DNA of 64,000 bases, from positions 186,001 through 250,000 of the forward strand of contig NZ_JABASX010000003.1 of assembly GCF_016107655.1 (NCBI RefSeq), written 5' to 3'. Source of the DNA: Brevibacterium antiquum. GTDB taxonomy: Bacteria > Actinomycetota > Actinomycetes > Actinomycetales > Brevibacteriaceae. The notes below the pieces were generated by a model. That model was not told the DNA's origin, did no database searches, and saw only the letters and a list, made by a program, of their open reading frames with translations. Both the position numbers and the translations under genes were made by a program. Numbering within the stretch: the stretch's first letter is position 1; each line of letters opens with the position of its first letter. Below, in pieces: positions 36,999 to 50,650 of this stretch.

Positions 36999-37856
36999 TC
37001 AGCCCACCTGTTTCAGGGACAGGTTCAGTGCCTTCGCTGCGGCTTGGAGCCCGTTGGGCCCCGCACCGAGGACAGCACGTGAGGTCGTGGCCAGAATCTG
37101 GTTGGCAGCGATCGCATCGGCTCCGAAGACGTCGATGAGTTCGTTGATTCCTGCGCCCTGAGCGCCGACTCCCGGGGCCAGGATCGGCCCTCCACATGCA
37201 GACGGGTCGAACCCGAGGTCACGTGCCGCGGAACCGATTGTCGCCCCCACCACCAGACCGAAGCGCCCGAGGCCCTGTGCGGAGGCAGCCGAGTTGCGCT
37301 GCGCGACCTGGCCGACGATCGACCCTGCCACGGACTCACCGAAACCGGGAACAGCCTCGGCGCTCAGGGCGTGCTGGACCTCTGCGCCTTCCGGGTTCGA
37401 GGTCAGAGCCAGGACGAAGACTCCCCGATCATGAGCCAAGGCGAGTTCGAAGGCCGGGTCCAGTGCCCCGAATCCGAGGTACGGAGACACAGTGATCGAA
37501 TCGGCGGCCAGCGCCGAGGCGGGGTCGAGGTAGGCGCGTGCGTAGGCTCCCATGGTCGATCCGATGTCCCCGCGTTTGATATCGAGGACACTGATGAGAT
37601 CGTGTTCCCGGCAGGCTGCCAGTGTCTCTTCGAGAACAGCGACTCCGGCCGAACCGTATTGCTCGTAGAAGGCTGACTGCGGTTTGACCGCAGCCACATT
37701 CCCAGCCAGCTCGGTCACCGTGCGCAGTGAGAATTCCCGCAGCCCTGCCGCTGTGCGCGGCAGGCCCCAGGCCTCAAGGAGATGCTCATGGGGGTCGATG
37801 CCCACACACAGTGGTCCGTGCTCCTCCATGGCCTCCTGGAGGCGGGCGCCGAACAT
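36999..37856 (-). CDS. pyrF: Orotidine 5'-phosphate decarboxylase, type 2
   Basis: The product (285 aa) forms UMP in the last step of the pathway. The catalytic DIKRGDIGSTMGAYA is of the type 2 class found in actinobacteria, and LCVGIDPHEHLL and GPILAPGVGAQG are also typical. The ATG at 37856 shares a base with the carB stop (TGATG). Confidence 0.97.
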   Translation of the reverse strand: MFGARLQEAMEEHGPLCVGIDPHEHLLEAWGLPRTAAGLREFSLRTVTELAGNVAAVKPQSAFYEQYGSAGVAVLEETLAACREHDLISVLDIKRGDIGSTMGAYARAYLDPASALAADSITVSPYLGFGALDPAFELALAHDRGVFVLALTSNPEGAEVQHALSAEAVPGFGESVAGSIVGQVAQRNSAASAQGLGRFGLVVGATIGSAARDLGFDPSACGGPILAPGVGAQGAGINELIDVFGADAIAANQILATTSRAVLGAGPNGLQAAAKALNLSLKQVG

Positions 37857-40800
37857 CAAGCGTTCCAGTCCTGCAGGCTGCGGACCTTGAAAGTCTTGTC
37901 ACGAACGACCTCGAGTGAGGTGACTGCGGCCGCGAACTCGGCGAGTGTGGTGATCAGCGGCACGGAGTGCGCGGTCGCCGAGGCACGGATCTCGTAGCCG
38001 TCTGCCCGTTCCTGGCGTCCGGATGGGACGTTGATGACCATGTCGATCGTACCGGCGGCCAGGTAGTCGAGGATCGTGCGATCCTCGGCATCGGCCTCGA
38101 AGTGCTTGTGCACCTGTGTGGTCTTGATGCCGTACCGGGACAGAACTGCGGCCGTTCCGGTTGTGGCGACCACGTCGAAGCCCATGTCGACGAGTTCCTT
38201 GACCGGCAGGACCATGGCCCTTTTGTCCCGGTCAGCGACGGACACGAACACGGTGCCGGAGGTCGGAAGCTTGATCGATGCTCCCAGCAGGCCCTTCGCG
38301 AAGGCAGTCGGGAAGTCGTGGTCGATGCCCATGACCTCACCGGTCGAGCGCATCTCCGGTCCGAGGATCGAATCGACGACCTTGCCCTCGACGGTCCTGA
38401 ATCGACGGAACGGCAGGACCGCTTCCTTGACCGCGATCGGGTGGTCCAAGGACAGTCGCGAACCGTCGCCGGTCTCCGGGAGCATGTCTCCGCGCATATC
38501 GGCGATGGTGCGTCCGACCGCGATGAGCGCGGCGGCCTTCGCCAGCTGTGTGGAAGTGGCCTTCGAGACGAACGGCACGGTCCGGGAGGCACGGGGGTTG
38601 GCTTCGATGACGTGGAGGACGTCGGCGGTGATGGCGAACTGGATGTTGAGCAGCCCGCGCACGTTCGTGCCTTCGGCGATTGCCGCGGTGGCGCTGCGGA
38701 CACGGTCGAGCACGTCTTCGCCCAGGGTCAGCGAGGGCAGCACGCAGGCGGAGTCACCGGAGTGGATTCCGGCTTCCTCGATGTGCTCCATGATGCCGCC
38801 GATGAAGATGTCGGTGCCGTCGTAGAGGGCATCGACATCGATTTCGATGGCGTCCTCGAGGAAGCGGTCGACGAGGACGGGACGGTCAATGGAGATCTCT
38901 GTGGCAGTGGCCATGTAGTCCACGAGCTGAGTGCGGTCGTAGACGATCTGCATGCCGCGGCCACCGAGCACATATGAGGGGCGGACGAGGACCGGGTAGC
39001 CGATCTCCTCCGCGATCGTCTCGGCCTCCGCGTAGGTCACAGCGGTGCCGTGCTTCGGTGCGGTGAGACCGGCGCGGTCGAGGACGGCGCCGAATTCGCC
39101 GCGATCCTCGGCCAGGTCGATGGCTTCGGGCTGGGTGCCGAGGACCGGCACTCCTGCGGCCTTGAGCTTGTCGGCCAGGCCCAGCGGGGTCTGGCCACCC
39201 AGTGTGCAGACGACGCCGAGCACGGGACCGGCGGCCACCTCGGCGTGATAGACCTCCATCACGTCTTCGAAGGTCAGGGGTTCGAAGTAGAGGCGATCCG
39301 CGGTGTCATAGTCCGTGGACACGGTCTCCGGATTGCAGTTGACCATGATGGTCTCGAAGCCGGCCTCGGAGATGGCCATCGTCGCGTGCACGCATGAGTA
39401 GTCGAACTCGATGCCCTGGCCGATCCGGTTCGGTCCCGAACCGAGGATGATCACGGCAGGCTTCTCGCGCGGGGCGACCTCGGTCTCTTCGTCATAGCTC
39501 GAGTAGTGGTACGGGGTGTGTGCGGCGAACTCACCGGCGCAGGTGTCGACGGTCTTGAACACGGGGCGGATCCGCAGGGCATGCCGGACACCGGTGACGA
39601 CACCGGTATCCATGCTGCGCAGCGACGCGATCTGCTCATCGGAGAAGCCGTGGTTCTTCGCAACCTGCAGCACCTGGGCGTCGAGTTCCTCGGCCGAGGA
39701 GATGAACTCGGCGACCTCATTGATCAGTTCGATCTGGTCGAGGAACCAGGGATCGATCTCGCAGGCCTCGAATACCTCGGCATTGCTCAGGCCAGCGGCC
39801 AATCCGCGCTGAACGGAATGGATGCGGTCGGCTGTCGCGTGCGAGATCGACTCAAGGACGGATTCTCTGACATCCTCGTCGCTGATGTCGGGAAGATCGG
39901 ACCAGGAGAACGAGGCATCGCGCTGCTCCATCGACCGCATGGCCTTCTGCAGTGCGGTGGTGAAGTTGCGGCCCAGGGACATGACCTCGCCCACGGACTT
40001 CATGGTCGTGGTCAGCGTCGGATCCGCTGCGGGGAACTTCTCGAACGTAAACCGTGGGATCTTGACCACGACGTAGTCGAGTGTCGGTTCGAAGCTGGCC
40101 GGTGTGACCTTCGTGATGTCGTTGGGGATCTCGTCGAGCGAGTAGCCCACGGCCAGCTTGGCGGCCATCTTGGCGATCGGGAAGCCTGTGGCCTTCGATG
40201 CCAGTGCCGAGGACCGTGAGACTCTGGGATTCATTTCGATGACGACGATGCGGCCGGTCGCAGGATCCACTGCGTACTGGATGTTGCAGCCGCCGGTGGC
40301 GACTCCGACGGCGCGGATGACGTCGATGCCGATGTCGCGCATCTTCTGGTATTCGCGGTCGGTCAGGGTCAGCGATGGGGCCACCGTGATCGAGTCGCCG
40401 GTGTGGACGCCGACGGGGTCGACGTTCTCGATCGAGCAGATGACGACCACGTTGTCCTTGTGGTCGCGCATGAGTTCGAGTTCGTATTCCTTCCAGCCGA
40501 GGATCGACTCCTCGAGGAGCACCTCGTGGGTGATGGAGTCACCCAAGCCGGCGCCGGCGATGCGCCGGAGGTCGTTCTCGTCATAGGCCATGCCGGAACC
40601 CAGTCCGCCCATCGTGAACGAGGGTCGCACGACGACGGGATAGTTGAGCTCTTCGGCCCCGGCCAGTGCCTCGTCGATGGTGTGGCAGATGACGGATTTC
40701 GCCGACTCGGCGCCGCATTCCTCAACGATGGTCTTGAACTTCTGCCGGTCCTCGCCGCGCTGGATGGCGTCGACGTCGGCGCCGATGAGTTCGACCCCGT

Positions 40801-41131
40801 ACTTCTCGAGGATGCCGGCATCGTGCAGTGCGATCGCCGCATTCAGCGCTGTCTGTCCGCCCAGGGTCGGCAGGATCGCGTCGGGGCGTTCCTTGTCGAT
40901 GATCGATTCGATGATGTCGGGATCGATCGGCTCGACGTAGGTGGCATCGGCGACGTCGGGGTCGGTCATGATCGTCGCGGGATTGGAGTTGATGAGGATG
41001 ACGCGCAGGCCTTCATCCCGCAGGACACGGCATGCCTGGGTGCCCGAGTAGTCGAATTCGCAGGCCTGCCCGATCACGATGGGGCCGGAGCCGATGACGA
41101 GAACGGATGAGAGATCTTGTCTGAGTGGCAT
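37856..41131 (-). CDS. carB: Carbamoyl phosphate synthase large chain
   Basis: The product (1091 aa) makes carbamoyl phosphate for pyrimidine and arginine synthesis. Two homologous ATP-grasp halves are clear: [20 protein letters not shown] opens the first and [20 protein letters not shown] the second. The C-terminal MGS-like domain (about 950-1091) binds allosteric effectors such as UMP. AAGGAG lies 5 bases before the ATG. It follows carA by 9 bases. Confidence 0.98.
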   Translation of the reverse strand: MPLRQDLSSVLVIGSGPIVIGQACEFDYSGTQACRVLRDEGLRVILINSNPATIMTDPDVADATYVEPIDPDIIESIIDKERPDAILPTLGGQTALNAAIALHDAGILEKYGVELIGADVDAIQRGEDRQKFKTIVEECGAESAKSVICHTIDEALAGAEELNYPVVVRPSFTMGGLGSGMAYDENDLRRIAGAGLGDSITHEVLLEESILGWKEYELELMRDHKDNVVVICSIENVDPVGVHTGDSITVAPSLTLTDREYQKMRDIGIDVIRAVGVATGGCNIQYAVDPATGRIVVIEMNPRVSRSSALASKATGFPIAKMAAKLAVGYSLDEIPNDITKVTPASFEPTLDYVVVKIPRFTFEKFPAADPTLTTTMKSVGEVMSLGRNFTTALQKAMRSMEQRDASFSWSDLPDISDEDVRESVLESISHATADRIHSVQRGLAAGLSNAEVFEACEIDPWFLDQIELINEVAEFISSAEELDAQVLQVAKNHGFSDEQIASLRSMDTGVVTGVRHALRIRPVFKTVDTCAGEFAAHTPYHYSSYDEETEVAPREKPAVIILGSGPNRIGQGIEFDYSCVHATMAISEAGFETIMVNCNPETVSTDYDTADRLYFEPLTFEDVMEVYHAEVAAGPVLGVVCTLGGQTPLGLADKLKAAGVPVLGTQPEAIDLAEDRGEFGAVLDRAGLTAPKHGTAVTYAEAETIAEEIGYPVLVRPSYVLGGRGMQIVYDRTQLVDYMATATEISIDRPVLVDRFLEDAIEIDVDALYDGTDIFIGGIMEHIEEAGIHSGDSACVLPSLTLGEDVLDRVRSATAAIAEGTNVRGLLNIQFAITADVLHVIEANPRASRTVPFVSKATSTQLAKAAALIAVGRTIADMRGDMLPETGDGSRLSLDHPIAVKEAVLPFRRFRTVEGKVVDSILGPEMRSTGEVMGIDHDFPTAFAKGLLGASIKLPTSGTVFVSVADRDKRAMVLPVKELVDMGFDVVATTGTAAVLSRYGIKTTQVHKHFEADAEDRTILDYLAAGTIDMVINVPSGRQERADGYEIRASATAHSVPLITTLAEFAAAVTSLEVVRDKTFKVRSLQDWNA

Positions 41132-41140
41132 GAGTTCTCC

Positions 41141-42292
41141 TTAGGCCTGTGCGACCTGGGAAGCGGACATGAGGTCGATGAAGCGATCGAACAGGTAGCT
41201 CGAATCGTGGGGGCCGGCTGCGGCCTCCGGATGGAATTGGACGGAGAACGCGGGAAGGTCGAGGCATTGGAGTCCTTCGACCACGTCATCGTTGAGGCAC
41301 ACGTGGGAGACGGCGACACGGCCGAAACTCTCATCATGCGGTGCCTGTGTCTCACCGTCCAAAGGAGCGTCGACAGCGAAGCCGTGGTTCTGCGAGGTGA
41401 TCTCGACTTTGTCTGTGGTGCGGTCCATGACGGGGACGTTGATGCCGCGATGGCCGAAGGGGAGTTTGTATGTGCCGAAGCCCAGCGCTCGGCCCAGCAG
41501 CTGGTTGCCGAAGCAGATGCCGAAGAACGGGATCTTCGCGCCGAGGACCTCGCGGAGGAGGTCGACCTGAGCATCGGCGGTCGCCGGGTCACCGGGCCCG
41601 TTGGAGAAGAAGACGCCGTCGACTCCCAGCGCCTGGATCTCCGCAAAGTTCGTCGTCGCGGGCAGGAGGTGCACGTCGATGCCGCGTTCGCTCAGTCGTT
41701 GAGGTGTCATCGACTTGATGCCCAGGTCCAGGGCTGCGACGCTGAACTTCTTCTCGCCCACTGCGGGGATGAGCTGAGGCTGCGTGATCGAGACCTGTTC
41801 GGCCAGTTTCGCTCCGGCCATGCGCGGTGAGGCCTGGACCTTGGCCAGCAGCTCCTTGTCGTCGGCCTCGGCAGCAGGGCCGGAGAAGATGCCCATGCGC
41901 ATGGCTCCAGCCTCGCGCAGGTGCAGTGTCAGAGCGCGGGTGTCGACGTCGCTGATGCCCACGATGCCCGATTCCTCGAGGCGGGTGGACAGGTCTCCGA
42001 TGGAGCGCCAGTTCGAGGAGATGCGGGAAGCGTCGCGAACGACGTAGCCGGCGACCCAGATCTTGCCCGATTCGTCGTCATCATCGGTGATCCCCGTATT
42101 GCCGATGTGCGGCGCGGTCTGGATCACGATCTGACGGTGATAGGACGGGTCGGTCAGGGTCTCCTGATAACCGGACATTGCGGTGACGAAGACCGCTTCG
42201 CCCAGGGTCTCGCCGACGGCCCCGTAGGAGGAACCGCGGAAGGTGCGTCCGTCTTCGAGGACGAGGACGGCAGGTGTGGTGGACAGTCTCAT
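41141..42292 (-). CDS. carA: Carbamoyl phosphate synthase small chain
   Basis: The product (383 aa) releases ammonia from glutamine for CarB. The N-terminal CPSase domain ([20 protein letters not shown]) is followed by a class I amidotransferase with nucleophile Cys in [17 protein letters not shown] and the His/Glu pair in [11 protein letters not shown]. It overlaps the preceding PH-like gene by 4 bases. Confidence 0.97.
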   Translation of the reverse strand: MRLSTTPAVLVLEDGRTFRGSSYGAVGETLGEAVFVTAMSGYQETLTDPSYHRQIVIQTAPHIGNTGITDDDDESGKIWVAGYVVRDASRISSNWRSIGDLSTRLEESGIVGISDVDTRALTLHLREAGAMRMGIFSGPAAEADDKELLAKVQASPRMAGAKLAEQVSITQPQLIPAVGEKKFSVAALDLGIKSMTPQRLSERGIDVHLLPATTNFAEIQALGVDGVFFSNGPGDPATADAQVDLLREVLGAKIPFFGICFGNQLLGRALGFGTYKLPFGHRGINVPVMDRTTDKVEITSQNHGFAVDAPLDGETQAPHDESFGRVAVSHVCLNDDVVEGLQCLDLPAFSVQFHPEAAAGPHDSSYLFDRFIDLMSASQVAQA

Positions 42293-42783
42293 TGTGCCTC
42301 TTCGATCATTTCGCGGATGCGGTCGACGGTGGGGGTGGTGCTGGCGGCGTAGCGCGCGCGGAAGCCGGTGTCGACGAGGGTCTCCCCCAGTCGCCAGGTG
42401 ATGCGCACGATGCCGCCGCGTTCGACGAATTTGCCGATCATGCCGGCGGTGGTGTCGACGGAGACGATATCGCGCCGAGGGATGAGGAAGTCCTCACGTC
42501 CGGCGAGGTCCATGACCACGCCCCCGTCGGTGATGACGATCTCTCCCGTGGTGCGGATGCCGAGACCATGGACGGCGACTCGTTCGAGCGGATGTCCGGC
42601 CAAGGTCGTCGACACGTACGATCCCTCGACGGGATCGGAGACGGGTTTGATTCCCATATGTGGTTTCGCCGGCTGCGGCACCACTGTCTGGCTCTTCTTT
42701 CGTCGGCTCCAGCCCCAGGTGATCGCCAGGATCAGGAGGAGGAAGACGACTGCGATGATGATGACGCTCACTGGTCTGTCCAT
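42289..42783 (-). CDS. PH-like membrane-anchored protein of the pyr operon
   Basis: The product (164 aa) has one N-terminal membrane segment (about residues 5-23, [20 protein letters not shown]), a basic stop-transfer, and a cytosolic domain of beta-strands ([23 protein letters not shown]). It matches the uncharacterised protein found between pyrC and carA in many actinobacteria, including Rv1382 of M. tuberculosis. Its role is unknown. It overlaps pyrC by 16 bases and carA by 4. Confidence 0.85.
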   Translation of the reverse strand: MDRPVSVIIIAVVFLLLILAITWGWSRRKKSQTVVPQPAKPHMGIKPVSDPVEGSYVSTTLAGHPLERVAVHGLGIRTTGEIVITDGGVVMDLAGREDFLIPRRDIVSVDTTAGMIGKFVERGGIVRITWRLGETLVDTGFRARYAASTTPTVDRIREMIEEAQ

Positions 42784-44079
42784 GATGCTCCTGCCGGGTG
42801 GGGTGTGCTGAGTCGTCCGCCGGAAAGCACCCGGTGGCCGTAGAAGAAGGTGTCGGTGATCGAGGTGGAGACCTCGAGTCCGGCAAAGGGGTTGTTGCGT
42901 CCCTTCGTGGCATGGTCATCGGGCACGATCGTGTGTGTCGAGGCCGGGTCGATGAGCACGATATTCGCGCTCGCGCCGATCTCGAGGCTGCCGTGTCCGG
43001 TTGCTCCGGTGATGCGTGCCGGTGTCGCCGACATCACGCGGGCAAGGTCGCCGTAGTCGAAGTCGTAGTCGGCCATCGCCTCGACGACGATGGGCAGCGC
43101 CGTCTCCATGCCGACCATGCCCATGGCCGCTGCCGTCCATTCGCTGCATTTGTGTTCGGCTGTATGCGGAGCGTGGTCGGTGCCGATGACGTCGATCGTG
43201 CCGTCGGCCAGCGCTTCGCGCAGTGCGGTGACGTCGGCTTCGGTCCGCAGCGGCGGGTTCACCTTGTAGACGGGGTCGAAGCTGCGGACGAGTTCGTCGG
43301 TGAGCATCAGGTGATGCGGAGTGACCTCGGCGGTGATCTCGACTCCGCGGGACTTCGCCCAGCGGATGATGTCGACGCTGCCCTTGGTCGATACGTGGCA
43401 GATGTGCAGCCGCGAGCCCACATGTTCGGCCAGGAGCACATCGCGGGCGATGATCGATTCCTCGGCGACGGCTGGCCAGCCGGGCAGCCCCAGCTCAGCA
43501 GAGACGACACCCTCGTTCATCTGCGCGCCCTCGGTCAGGCGCGGCTCCTGGGCGTGCTGGGCGATGACTCCGTCGAAGGTCTTGACGTACTCGAGGGCCC
43601 GACGCATGAGCAGCGGATCTGAGACGCAGACGCCGTCGTCGGAGAAGATCCGAACTCGAGCCGCAGAGCGGGCCATGGCTCCGATCTCGGCGAGGTTCTC
43701 TCCCTCCAGGCCGATGGTCACGGCTCCGATGGGCACGACCTCGGTGTAGCCGGCTGTCCGACCGAGGCGGTGGACCTGTTCGACGACGCCTGCGGTGTCC
43801 GCGACGGGAGCGGTGTTCGCCATCGCATGAACGCAGGTGAAGCCGCCCGAGGCGGCCGCGCGCGACCCGCTCAGGATCGTCTCCGCATCTTCTTTGCCCG
43901 GTTCCCGCAGGTGTGTGTGCATGTCGACGAGGCCGGGCAGGGCGATGAGCCCGTCGGCGTTCACGAGCTCCACATCGCTGCCGTCGGCGTCGAGCAGATC
44001 GGGGTCGACGATCGTCGAATCCTTGATCGCAATATCGGCGATTCCCTGGCCCAGCACGTTCGCACCGCGGATCAGATAA

Positions 44080-44087
<8 letters not shown>
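42768..44087 (-). CDS. pyrC: Dihydroorotase
   Basis: The product (439 aa) is a type I dihydroorotase. The zinc ligands are in [12 protein letters not shown], then [17 protein letters not shown] and [21 protein letters not shown] is also conserved. It overlaps pyrB by 8 bases and the PH-like gene downstream by 16. Confidence 0.97.
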
Positions 44088-46126
<2,039 letters not shown>

Positions 46127-46687
46127 TTACTTGACGCGACCCAGGTAGTCGCCGTTGCGGGTGTCCACCTTGACCTTGGTGCCCTCTTCGAGGAACAGGG
46201 GCACCTGGATGTCGTAGCCGGTCTCCAGCGTTGCAGGCTTGGAGCCACCGGTCGAGCGGTCGCCCTGCAGTCCCGGTTCCGTGTGGGTGATCAGCAGCTC
46301 GACCGAAGGCGGCAGCTCCACGGAGAGCGCGGTGCCCTCGTGGAAGGAGATCTGCAGGTTCTGGTTCTCGAGCATGTAGTTGGCGGCATCGCCGACGAGG
46401 TCGGGAGAGACGCTGACCTGGTCGTAGTCCTCGGCGTCCATGAAGACGTAGTCGGTGCCGTCATGGTAGAGGTACTGCATATCGCGACGGTCGACATTGG
46501 CTGTCTCGACCTTGGTCCCGGCATTGAAGGTCTTGTCGATGATCTTGCCGGAGATGACGTTCTTGAGCTTGGTGCGGACGAAAGCCGGACCCTTGCCGGG
46601 CTTGACGTGCTGGAACTCCAGCACCTGCCACAGCTGCTTATCGATATTGAGCACAAGGCCGTTCTTCAGGTCGTTGGTTGAAGCCAC
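46127..46687 (-). CDS. efp: Elongation factor P
   Basis: The product (186 aa) relieves ribosome stalling at polyproline. The first domain starts [16 protein letters not shown] and the modified tip region is [15 protein letters not shown], which has Lys32-type placement; actinobacterial EF-P commonly lacks the lysylation system. GTG at 46687 has AAGGA about 8 bases upstream and gives the standard N-terminus; the ATG at 46756 would add 23 unlike residues. Confidence 0.96.
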   Translation of the reverse strand: MASTNDLKNGLVLNIDKQLWQVLEFQHVKPGKGPAFVRTKLKNVISGKIIDKTFNAGTKVETANVDRRDMQYLYHDGTDYVFMDAEDYDQVSVSPDLVGDAANYMLENQNLQISFHEGTALSVELPPSVELLITHTEPGLQGDRSTGGSKPATLETGYDIQVPLFLEEGTKVKVDTRNGDYLGRVK

Positions 46688-46762
46688 TAATCCGTCCTTC
46701 TTCGTGTCAGTCTTGGCCACCGCGAGGTGATTTGATGTATCTGGCAGTTTCGCCAAACAGCA

Positions 46763-46768
46763 ATTCTA
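46763..46768 (-). promoter_or_regulatory. Candidate -10 box of the efp-nusB unit
   Basis: TAGAAT on the minus strand lies about 75 bases before the efp GTG. The -35 area is occupied by the hairpin at 46772-46787, so promoter strength is uncertain. Confidence 0.35.
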
Positions 46769-46771
46769 GCA

Positions 46772-46787
46772 AGCTCCTGTAGGAGCT
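46772..46787 (-). terminator. Short hairpin after aroB
   Basis: AGCTCC-TACA-GGAGCT is a perfect 6-bp stem 16 bases after the aroB stop, followed by a moderately T-rich stretch. Confidence 0.45.
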
Positions 46788-46802
46788 GCCATCTTGGGCC
46801 TC

Positions 46803-47918
46803 TCAGCCCAGATCAGTGCCGAGCATGACGCGGGGCGAGTCCTCGCCGATCTCCTGGTAGGCCGTGTGGAGAATTGAGACGTCCGGGATCTCCACCGTCG
46901 CGGGTGCGCCCACCTCGCTCAGCAGCACCATGCGCAGCATCGAGCCGCGCGCCTTCTTGTCTCGCTTCATCGTGTCCAACAGCTGCGGCCAGACATCGGC
47001 ACGGTAGGCGATGGGCAGACCCAGCTTGGTCAGCAGCTCACGATGGAGGTCGACGGTCTCCGGCGAGAGGCTCTTGACCATCGCCGCCACCTCGGCTGCG
47101 AAGACCATGCCCACGGACACCGCGGCGCCGTGGCGCCACTGATAGCGCTCTTTGTGCTCGATGGCATGGGCAAGGGTGTGGCCGTAGTTGAGGATCTCGC
47201 GGCGTCCGGATTCCTTGAAGTCATCGGCGACGACCTCGGCCTTGACCGCGATGGCGCGTTCGATGAGCTCGCGCAGGACAGGTCCATCCACCTCGGCGAT
47301 CTCAGCCTTCGAATACCTGCTCACCAGATCGAGGATCGCGGGATCGGCGATGAAGCCGGTCTTGACCACCTCGGCGAGGCCGGTGAAGAGCTCGTTCTCC
47401 GGCAGCGTCTGCAGGGTGTCGAGGTCCACGAGGACGCCCGAGGGCGCGTGGAAGGAACCGACGAGGTTCTTGCCTTCAGCGGTGTTGATTCCGGTCTTGC
47501 CGCCGATGGCCGCATCGACCATTCCGAGGACTGTGGTGGGAATGTGGATGACGGAGATTCCGCGCAGCCAGGTTGCTGCGACGAAGCCGCCGAGGTCGGA
47601 GACGGCTCCTCCGCCGACAGTGATGATGGCATCGGTGCGGGTGAAGTCGCTCTGGCCGAGGACCTGCCAGCAGAACGCGGCGACCTGCACATGTTTGGCT
47701 TCCTCCGCGTCGGGGATCTCGGCCACAATCGCATCGAGACCGGTTGCGCGCAGGTCATCACGGACCGTCTCCCCTGTTGTCCGCAGAGCCCGCGGATGGA
47801 TCACGAGCACCTTCTCGACGCGGGGGCCGAGGAGCTCGGGAAGTTCACCCAGGAGACCTTGGCCCACGAGAACCGGATAGTTCCCGCCGGCTTCGACATT
47901 GATGCGTGTGAGACTCAT
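46803..47918 (-). CDS. aroB: 3-dehydroquinate synthase
   Basis: The product (371 aa) forms 3-dehydroquinate, the second step of the shikimate pathway. The NAD-binding ITVGGGAVSDLGGFVAATW, the ligand segments HIPTTVLGMVDAAIGGKTGIN and NYGHTLAHAIE are present. The ATG at 47918 gives the usual N-terminus; AAGGGG lies farther upstream than usual. It follows aroK by 80 bases. Confidence 0.97.
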   Translation of the reverse strand: MSLTRINVEAGGNYPVLVGQGLLGELPELLGPRVEKVLVIHPRALRTTGETVRDDLRATGLDAIVAEIPDAEEAKHVQVAAFCWQVLGQSDFTRTDAIITVGGGAVSDLGGFVAATWLRGISVIHIPTTVLGMVDAAIGGKTGINTAEGKNLVGSFHAPSGVLVDLDTLQTLPENELFTGLAEVVKTGFIADPAILDLVSRYSKAEIAEVDGPVLRELIERAIAVKAEVVADDFKESGRREILNYGHTLAHAIEHKERYQWRHGAAVSVGMVFAAEVAAMVKSLSPETVDLHRELLTKLGLPIAYRADVWPQLLDTMKRDKKARGSMLRMVLLSEVGAPATVEIPDVSILHTAYQEIGEDSPRVMLGTDLG

Positions 47919-47998
47919 TCGTGCACTTTCCCCTTTGCTGCCTCCGGGCATGACATGACCGCGGTGGCTGAACTTACGAACCGGTTGCGACCTCAAGC

Positions 47999-48622
47999 CT
48001 AACTCTCCGGCTCGCGGCCCGAGTACTTGGCATACTCCTCCGCACGCTGCAGACCGGTGAGGACGTCGACGACGCGGTTGACGATGGTCGAGGGATGCGA
48101 ATTCGAGGCGTGGACGCGGAAGGTGGCGACCTGATCGTAGAGAGGTTCACGCTCGTTCACGAGCGCCAACCAGTTCTCCACCGGAGTCCCCGCACCGCGC
48201 AGCAGCGGTCGGTGCGGGGAGTTCAGCCGAGTCACGACGGTGTCGACATCGATGTCGATGTGCACGACCTTGATAGCGGGATGGCCCAACTGGGCCCGGG
48301 TGCCCGGGTTGAGGATCGCTCCCCCGCCCAGGGACACGATGCCTGGGCGGTCGAGCAGACGACGCAGGGCACGCCGAACGACCTCGCGTTCGATCCGCCG
48401 GAAATGGTCCTCACCGCGCTCGACGAAGATCTCTGCAATGACGCCGTACTTGTCGACGATGTTCGCATCCGTGTCGATGAGCGGCAGATCGAGTCGATCA
48501 GCCAGGAGCCGGCCGATTGTGGATTTGCCGGCTGCAGGCGGTCCGGTCAGGACGATGCGCGACTGCGAGGCCGGGACCGGTTCCAGCGGTGGAACCGGTT
48601 TCGGGTGCGGGCGTTGAGTCAT
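47999..48622 (-). CDS. aroK: Shikimate kinase
   Basis: The product (207 aa) phosphorylates shikimate. The P-loop is [12 protein letters not shown] (26-37), then DTDANIV for the shikimate-binding Asp, and [11 protein letters not shown] 20-residue proline-rich leader precedes the core, slightly longer than usual. The ATG at 48622 overlaps the aroC stop (ATGA). Confidence 0.95.
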   Translation of the reverse strand: MTQRPHPKPVPPLEPVPASQSRIVLTGPPAAGKSTIGRLLADRLDLPLIDTDANIVDKYGVIAEIFVERGEDHFRRIEREVVRRALRRLLDRPGIVSLGGGAILNPGTRAQLGHPAIKVVHIDIDVDTVVTRLNSPHRPLLRGAGTPVENWLALVNEREPLYDQVATFRVHASNSHPSTIVNRVVDVLTGLQRAEEYAKYSGREPES

Positions 48623-49824
48623 CGGCCGATGCGGAGGTTCTCCGGAATGGCCGCCACGTAGGCATCCAGGTTCCGTTTGGTCTCGGCCACGGAGTCGCCG
48701 CCGAACTTCTCCACCACTGCCTCGGCGAGGACGAGAGCCACCATCGCTTCGGCCACGACACCGGAGGCCGGAACCGCGCACACGTCGGAGCGCTGGTGGT
48801 TGGCCTTGGCAGGTTCACCGGTGACGACGTCGACGGTGGCCAGAGCGCGTGGGACCGTGGCGATGGGCTTCATACCTGCCCGGACTCGCAGCGGTCCACC
48901 TGTCGACATTCCGCCTTCGGTGCCGCCTGCGCGGTTGCTGACGCGTCGGATACCCTCGTCACCAACGGCGAGTTCATCGTGGGCTGCGGACCCGGGGCGC
49001 CTGGTCGTGAGGAAGCCGTCGCCGACCTCGACGCCCTTGATCGCCTGGATGCCCATCAGGGCCCCGGCAAGTCGGGAGTCGAGCCGACGGTCCCAGTGGA
49101 CGTGCGAGCCCAGACCGGGCGGCAGGTCGTAGGCGAGGACCTCGACGACTCCGCCGAGGGTGTCACCGGCCTTCTTCGCAGCATCGATCTGCTCAACCAT
49201 GCGAGCGGAGAGTTCCGGGTCGAAGCAGCGCACGGGATCGGCGTCGAGTGCGTCGACGTCCGTTGCCGATGGCAATGCCGGTTCGGTCGCGGTCTCTGTG
49301 GATTCCGCAGCCGTGCCGATTGCCACGGTGTGGGAGACGAGCGTGATGCCGAGTTCCCGGAGGAAGTTCGCTGCAATGGTGCCCAACGCCACACGCATTG
49401 CCGTTTCACGAGCCGAGGCACGTTCGAGGATCGGTCGAGCCTCGTCGAATCCGTACTTCTGCATGCCGACGATATCGGCATGACCGGGCCGCGGTCGGGT
49501 CAGCGGGGCGTTCCGCGCCTGACCGGCGAGTTCGTCCTCGTCGATCGGGTCGGGGCTCATCACGGTCTCCCATTTGGGCCATTCCGTGTTCCCGACCTCA
49601 ACGGCCACCGGTGATCCCAGCGTCTGCCCGTGTCGCACTCCGCCGAGGAGGCGAACCTCGTCGGCTTCGAATTTCATCCGGGCTCCACGGCCGTAGCCCA
49701 ATCTGCGTCGAGCTAAGCTCGCGCGGATGTCTTCCCTGGTGATAGGAACGTGGGCGGGAAGCCCCTCAATGATCCCAGTCAGCGCTTCGCCGTGGGATTC
49801 GCCTGCAGTCAGCCATCTCAACAT
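48619..49824 (-). CDS. aroC: Chorismate synthase
   Basis: The product (401 aa) makes chorismate with reduced FMN. Motifs are [36 protein letters not shown], the family signature [13 protein letters not shown] and [18 protein letters not shown]. The start codon ATG is 10 bases after the prepilin peptidase stop. Confidence 0.98.
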   Translation of the reverse strand: MLRWLTAGESHGEALTGIIEGLPAHVPITREDIRASLARRRLGYGRGARMKFEADEVRLLGGVRHGQTLGSPVAVEVGNTEWPKWETVMSPDPIDEDELAGQARNAPLTRPRPGHADIVGMQKYGFDEARPILERASARETAMRVALGTIAANFLRELGITLVSHTVAIGTAAESTETATEPALPSATDVDALDADPVRCFDPELSARMVEQIDAAKKAGDTLGGVVEVLAYDLPPGLGSHVHWDRRLDSRLAGALMGIQAIKGVEVGDGFLTTRRPGSAAHDELAVGDEGIRRVSNRAGGTEGGMSTGGPLRVRAGMKPIATVPRALATVDVVTGEPAKANHQRSDVCAVPASGVVAEAMVALVLAEAVVEKFGGDSVAETKRNLDAYVAAIPENLRIGR

Positions 49825-49834
49825 TCAACCGATT

Positions 49835-50623
49835 CTACAAAAGGATCGGCGCAAGCACCGACCCGACCCACATTCCGGATAGCATTGCCGGTCCGAATGC
49901 GATCGTCGTCGCCTTCAGGCTGCGTTTCGCAGCGGCTGCCAGCAGCGCTGCGACGCCGGCGATGAGCATCATGATGATGAAGACGAGCGCCGGTGCCCAC
50001 GGAGAGAACAGCGCGGGCATACCGAAGACGAGAAACGCGAGTTTGACGTCGCCGAGGCCCATCGTGCGCGCGTGCATCACCCGTCCGCTCAGGTAGAGGA
50101 CGCCGAAGAGCAGGACCCCTGCGCCACCAGCGATGAGACCGAGGCCCCAGATTGCGGACTCCCCCAGCAGCTGCCCGAGAACGAAGGTGAGAAGTTCGAT
50201 TCCGATGAGCGGATACACGATCCGATCCGGCAGCCGATGCACGACGATGTCGACGACAGCGAGGAACGGGGTGGCAGCGGCCGCTGCACTCAGGCTCAGA
50301 GCCAGCAGAAGCCCGTCAACGGACCCGATGTCGGCAAGATGAGCGGCGCCTGACATTGAGCCGGCCTCGGACATCGAGCCGGCATCAGACATCGTGCCGG
50401 AGCCGGCTGCGGCGGCGGGGAAGAGCAGCGCGGCTGCAACAGCCAAGACGATGCCGAGGATCGCTAAGGGCAGAGGGCGGTACAGACGAGTCTTCACCAG
50501 CACGGCAGCGTGGTCGTCATCGGCCAGCCACCACGAGGCGCTGCGGGCCAGGAGAATGCCGAGACCAGCACTGATGACGGCGCTGACTCCGATCGGCCAC
50601 CCGTGGAGAACTCCGATGTCCAC
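49835..50623 (-). CDS. Prepilin peptidase (A24 family)
   Basis: The product (262 aa) is a membrane aspartyl protease that would cleave class III signal peptides of pilin-like proteins. The two catalytic Asp are in VVDIVVHRLPDR and GLGDVKLA. The N-terminal methylase domain with zinc cysteines is absent, as in actinobacterial forms. A repeat of three units GTMSDA-GSMSEA-GSMSGA (residues 76-93) sits in the loop after the second hydrophobic region. No pilin or secretion ATPase is in the window. The gene lies between aroE and aroC, a position also seen in mycobacteria. GTG start. Confidence 0.85.
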   Translation of the reverse strand: MDIGVLHGWPIGVSAVISAGLGILLARSASWWLADDDHAAVLVKTRLYRPLPLAILGIVLAVAAALLFPAAAAGSGTMSDAGSMSEAGSMSGAAHLADIGSVDGLLLALSLSAAAAATPFLAVVDIVVHRLPDRIVYPLIGIELLTFVLGQLLGESAIWGLGLIAGGAGVLLFGVLYLSGRVMHARTMGLGDVKLAFLVFGMPALFSPWAPALVFIIMMLIAGVAALLAAAAKRSLKATTIAFGPAMLSGMWVGSVLAPILL

Positions 50624-50650
50624 CCTCGCCCGCCCTTTCCGTCCTTCTGG

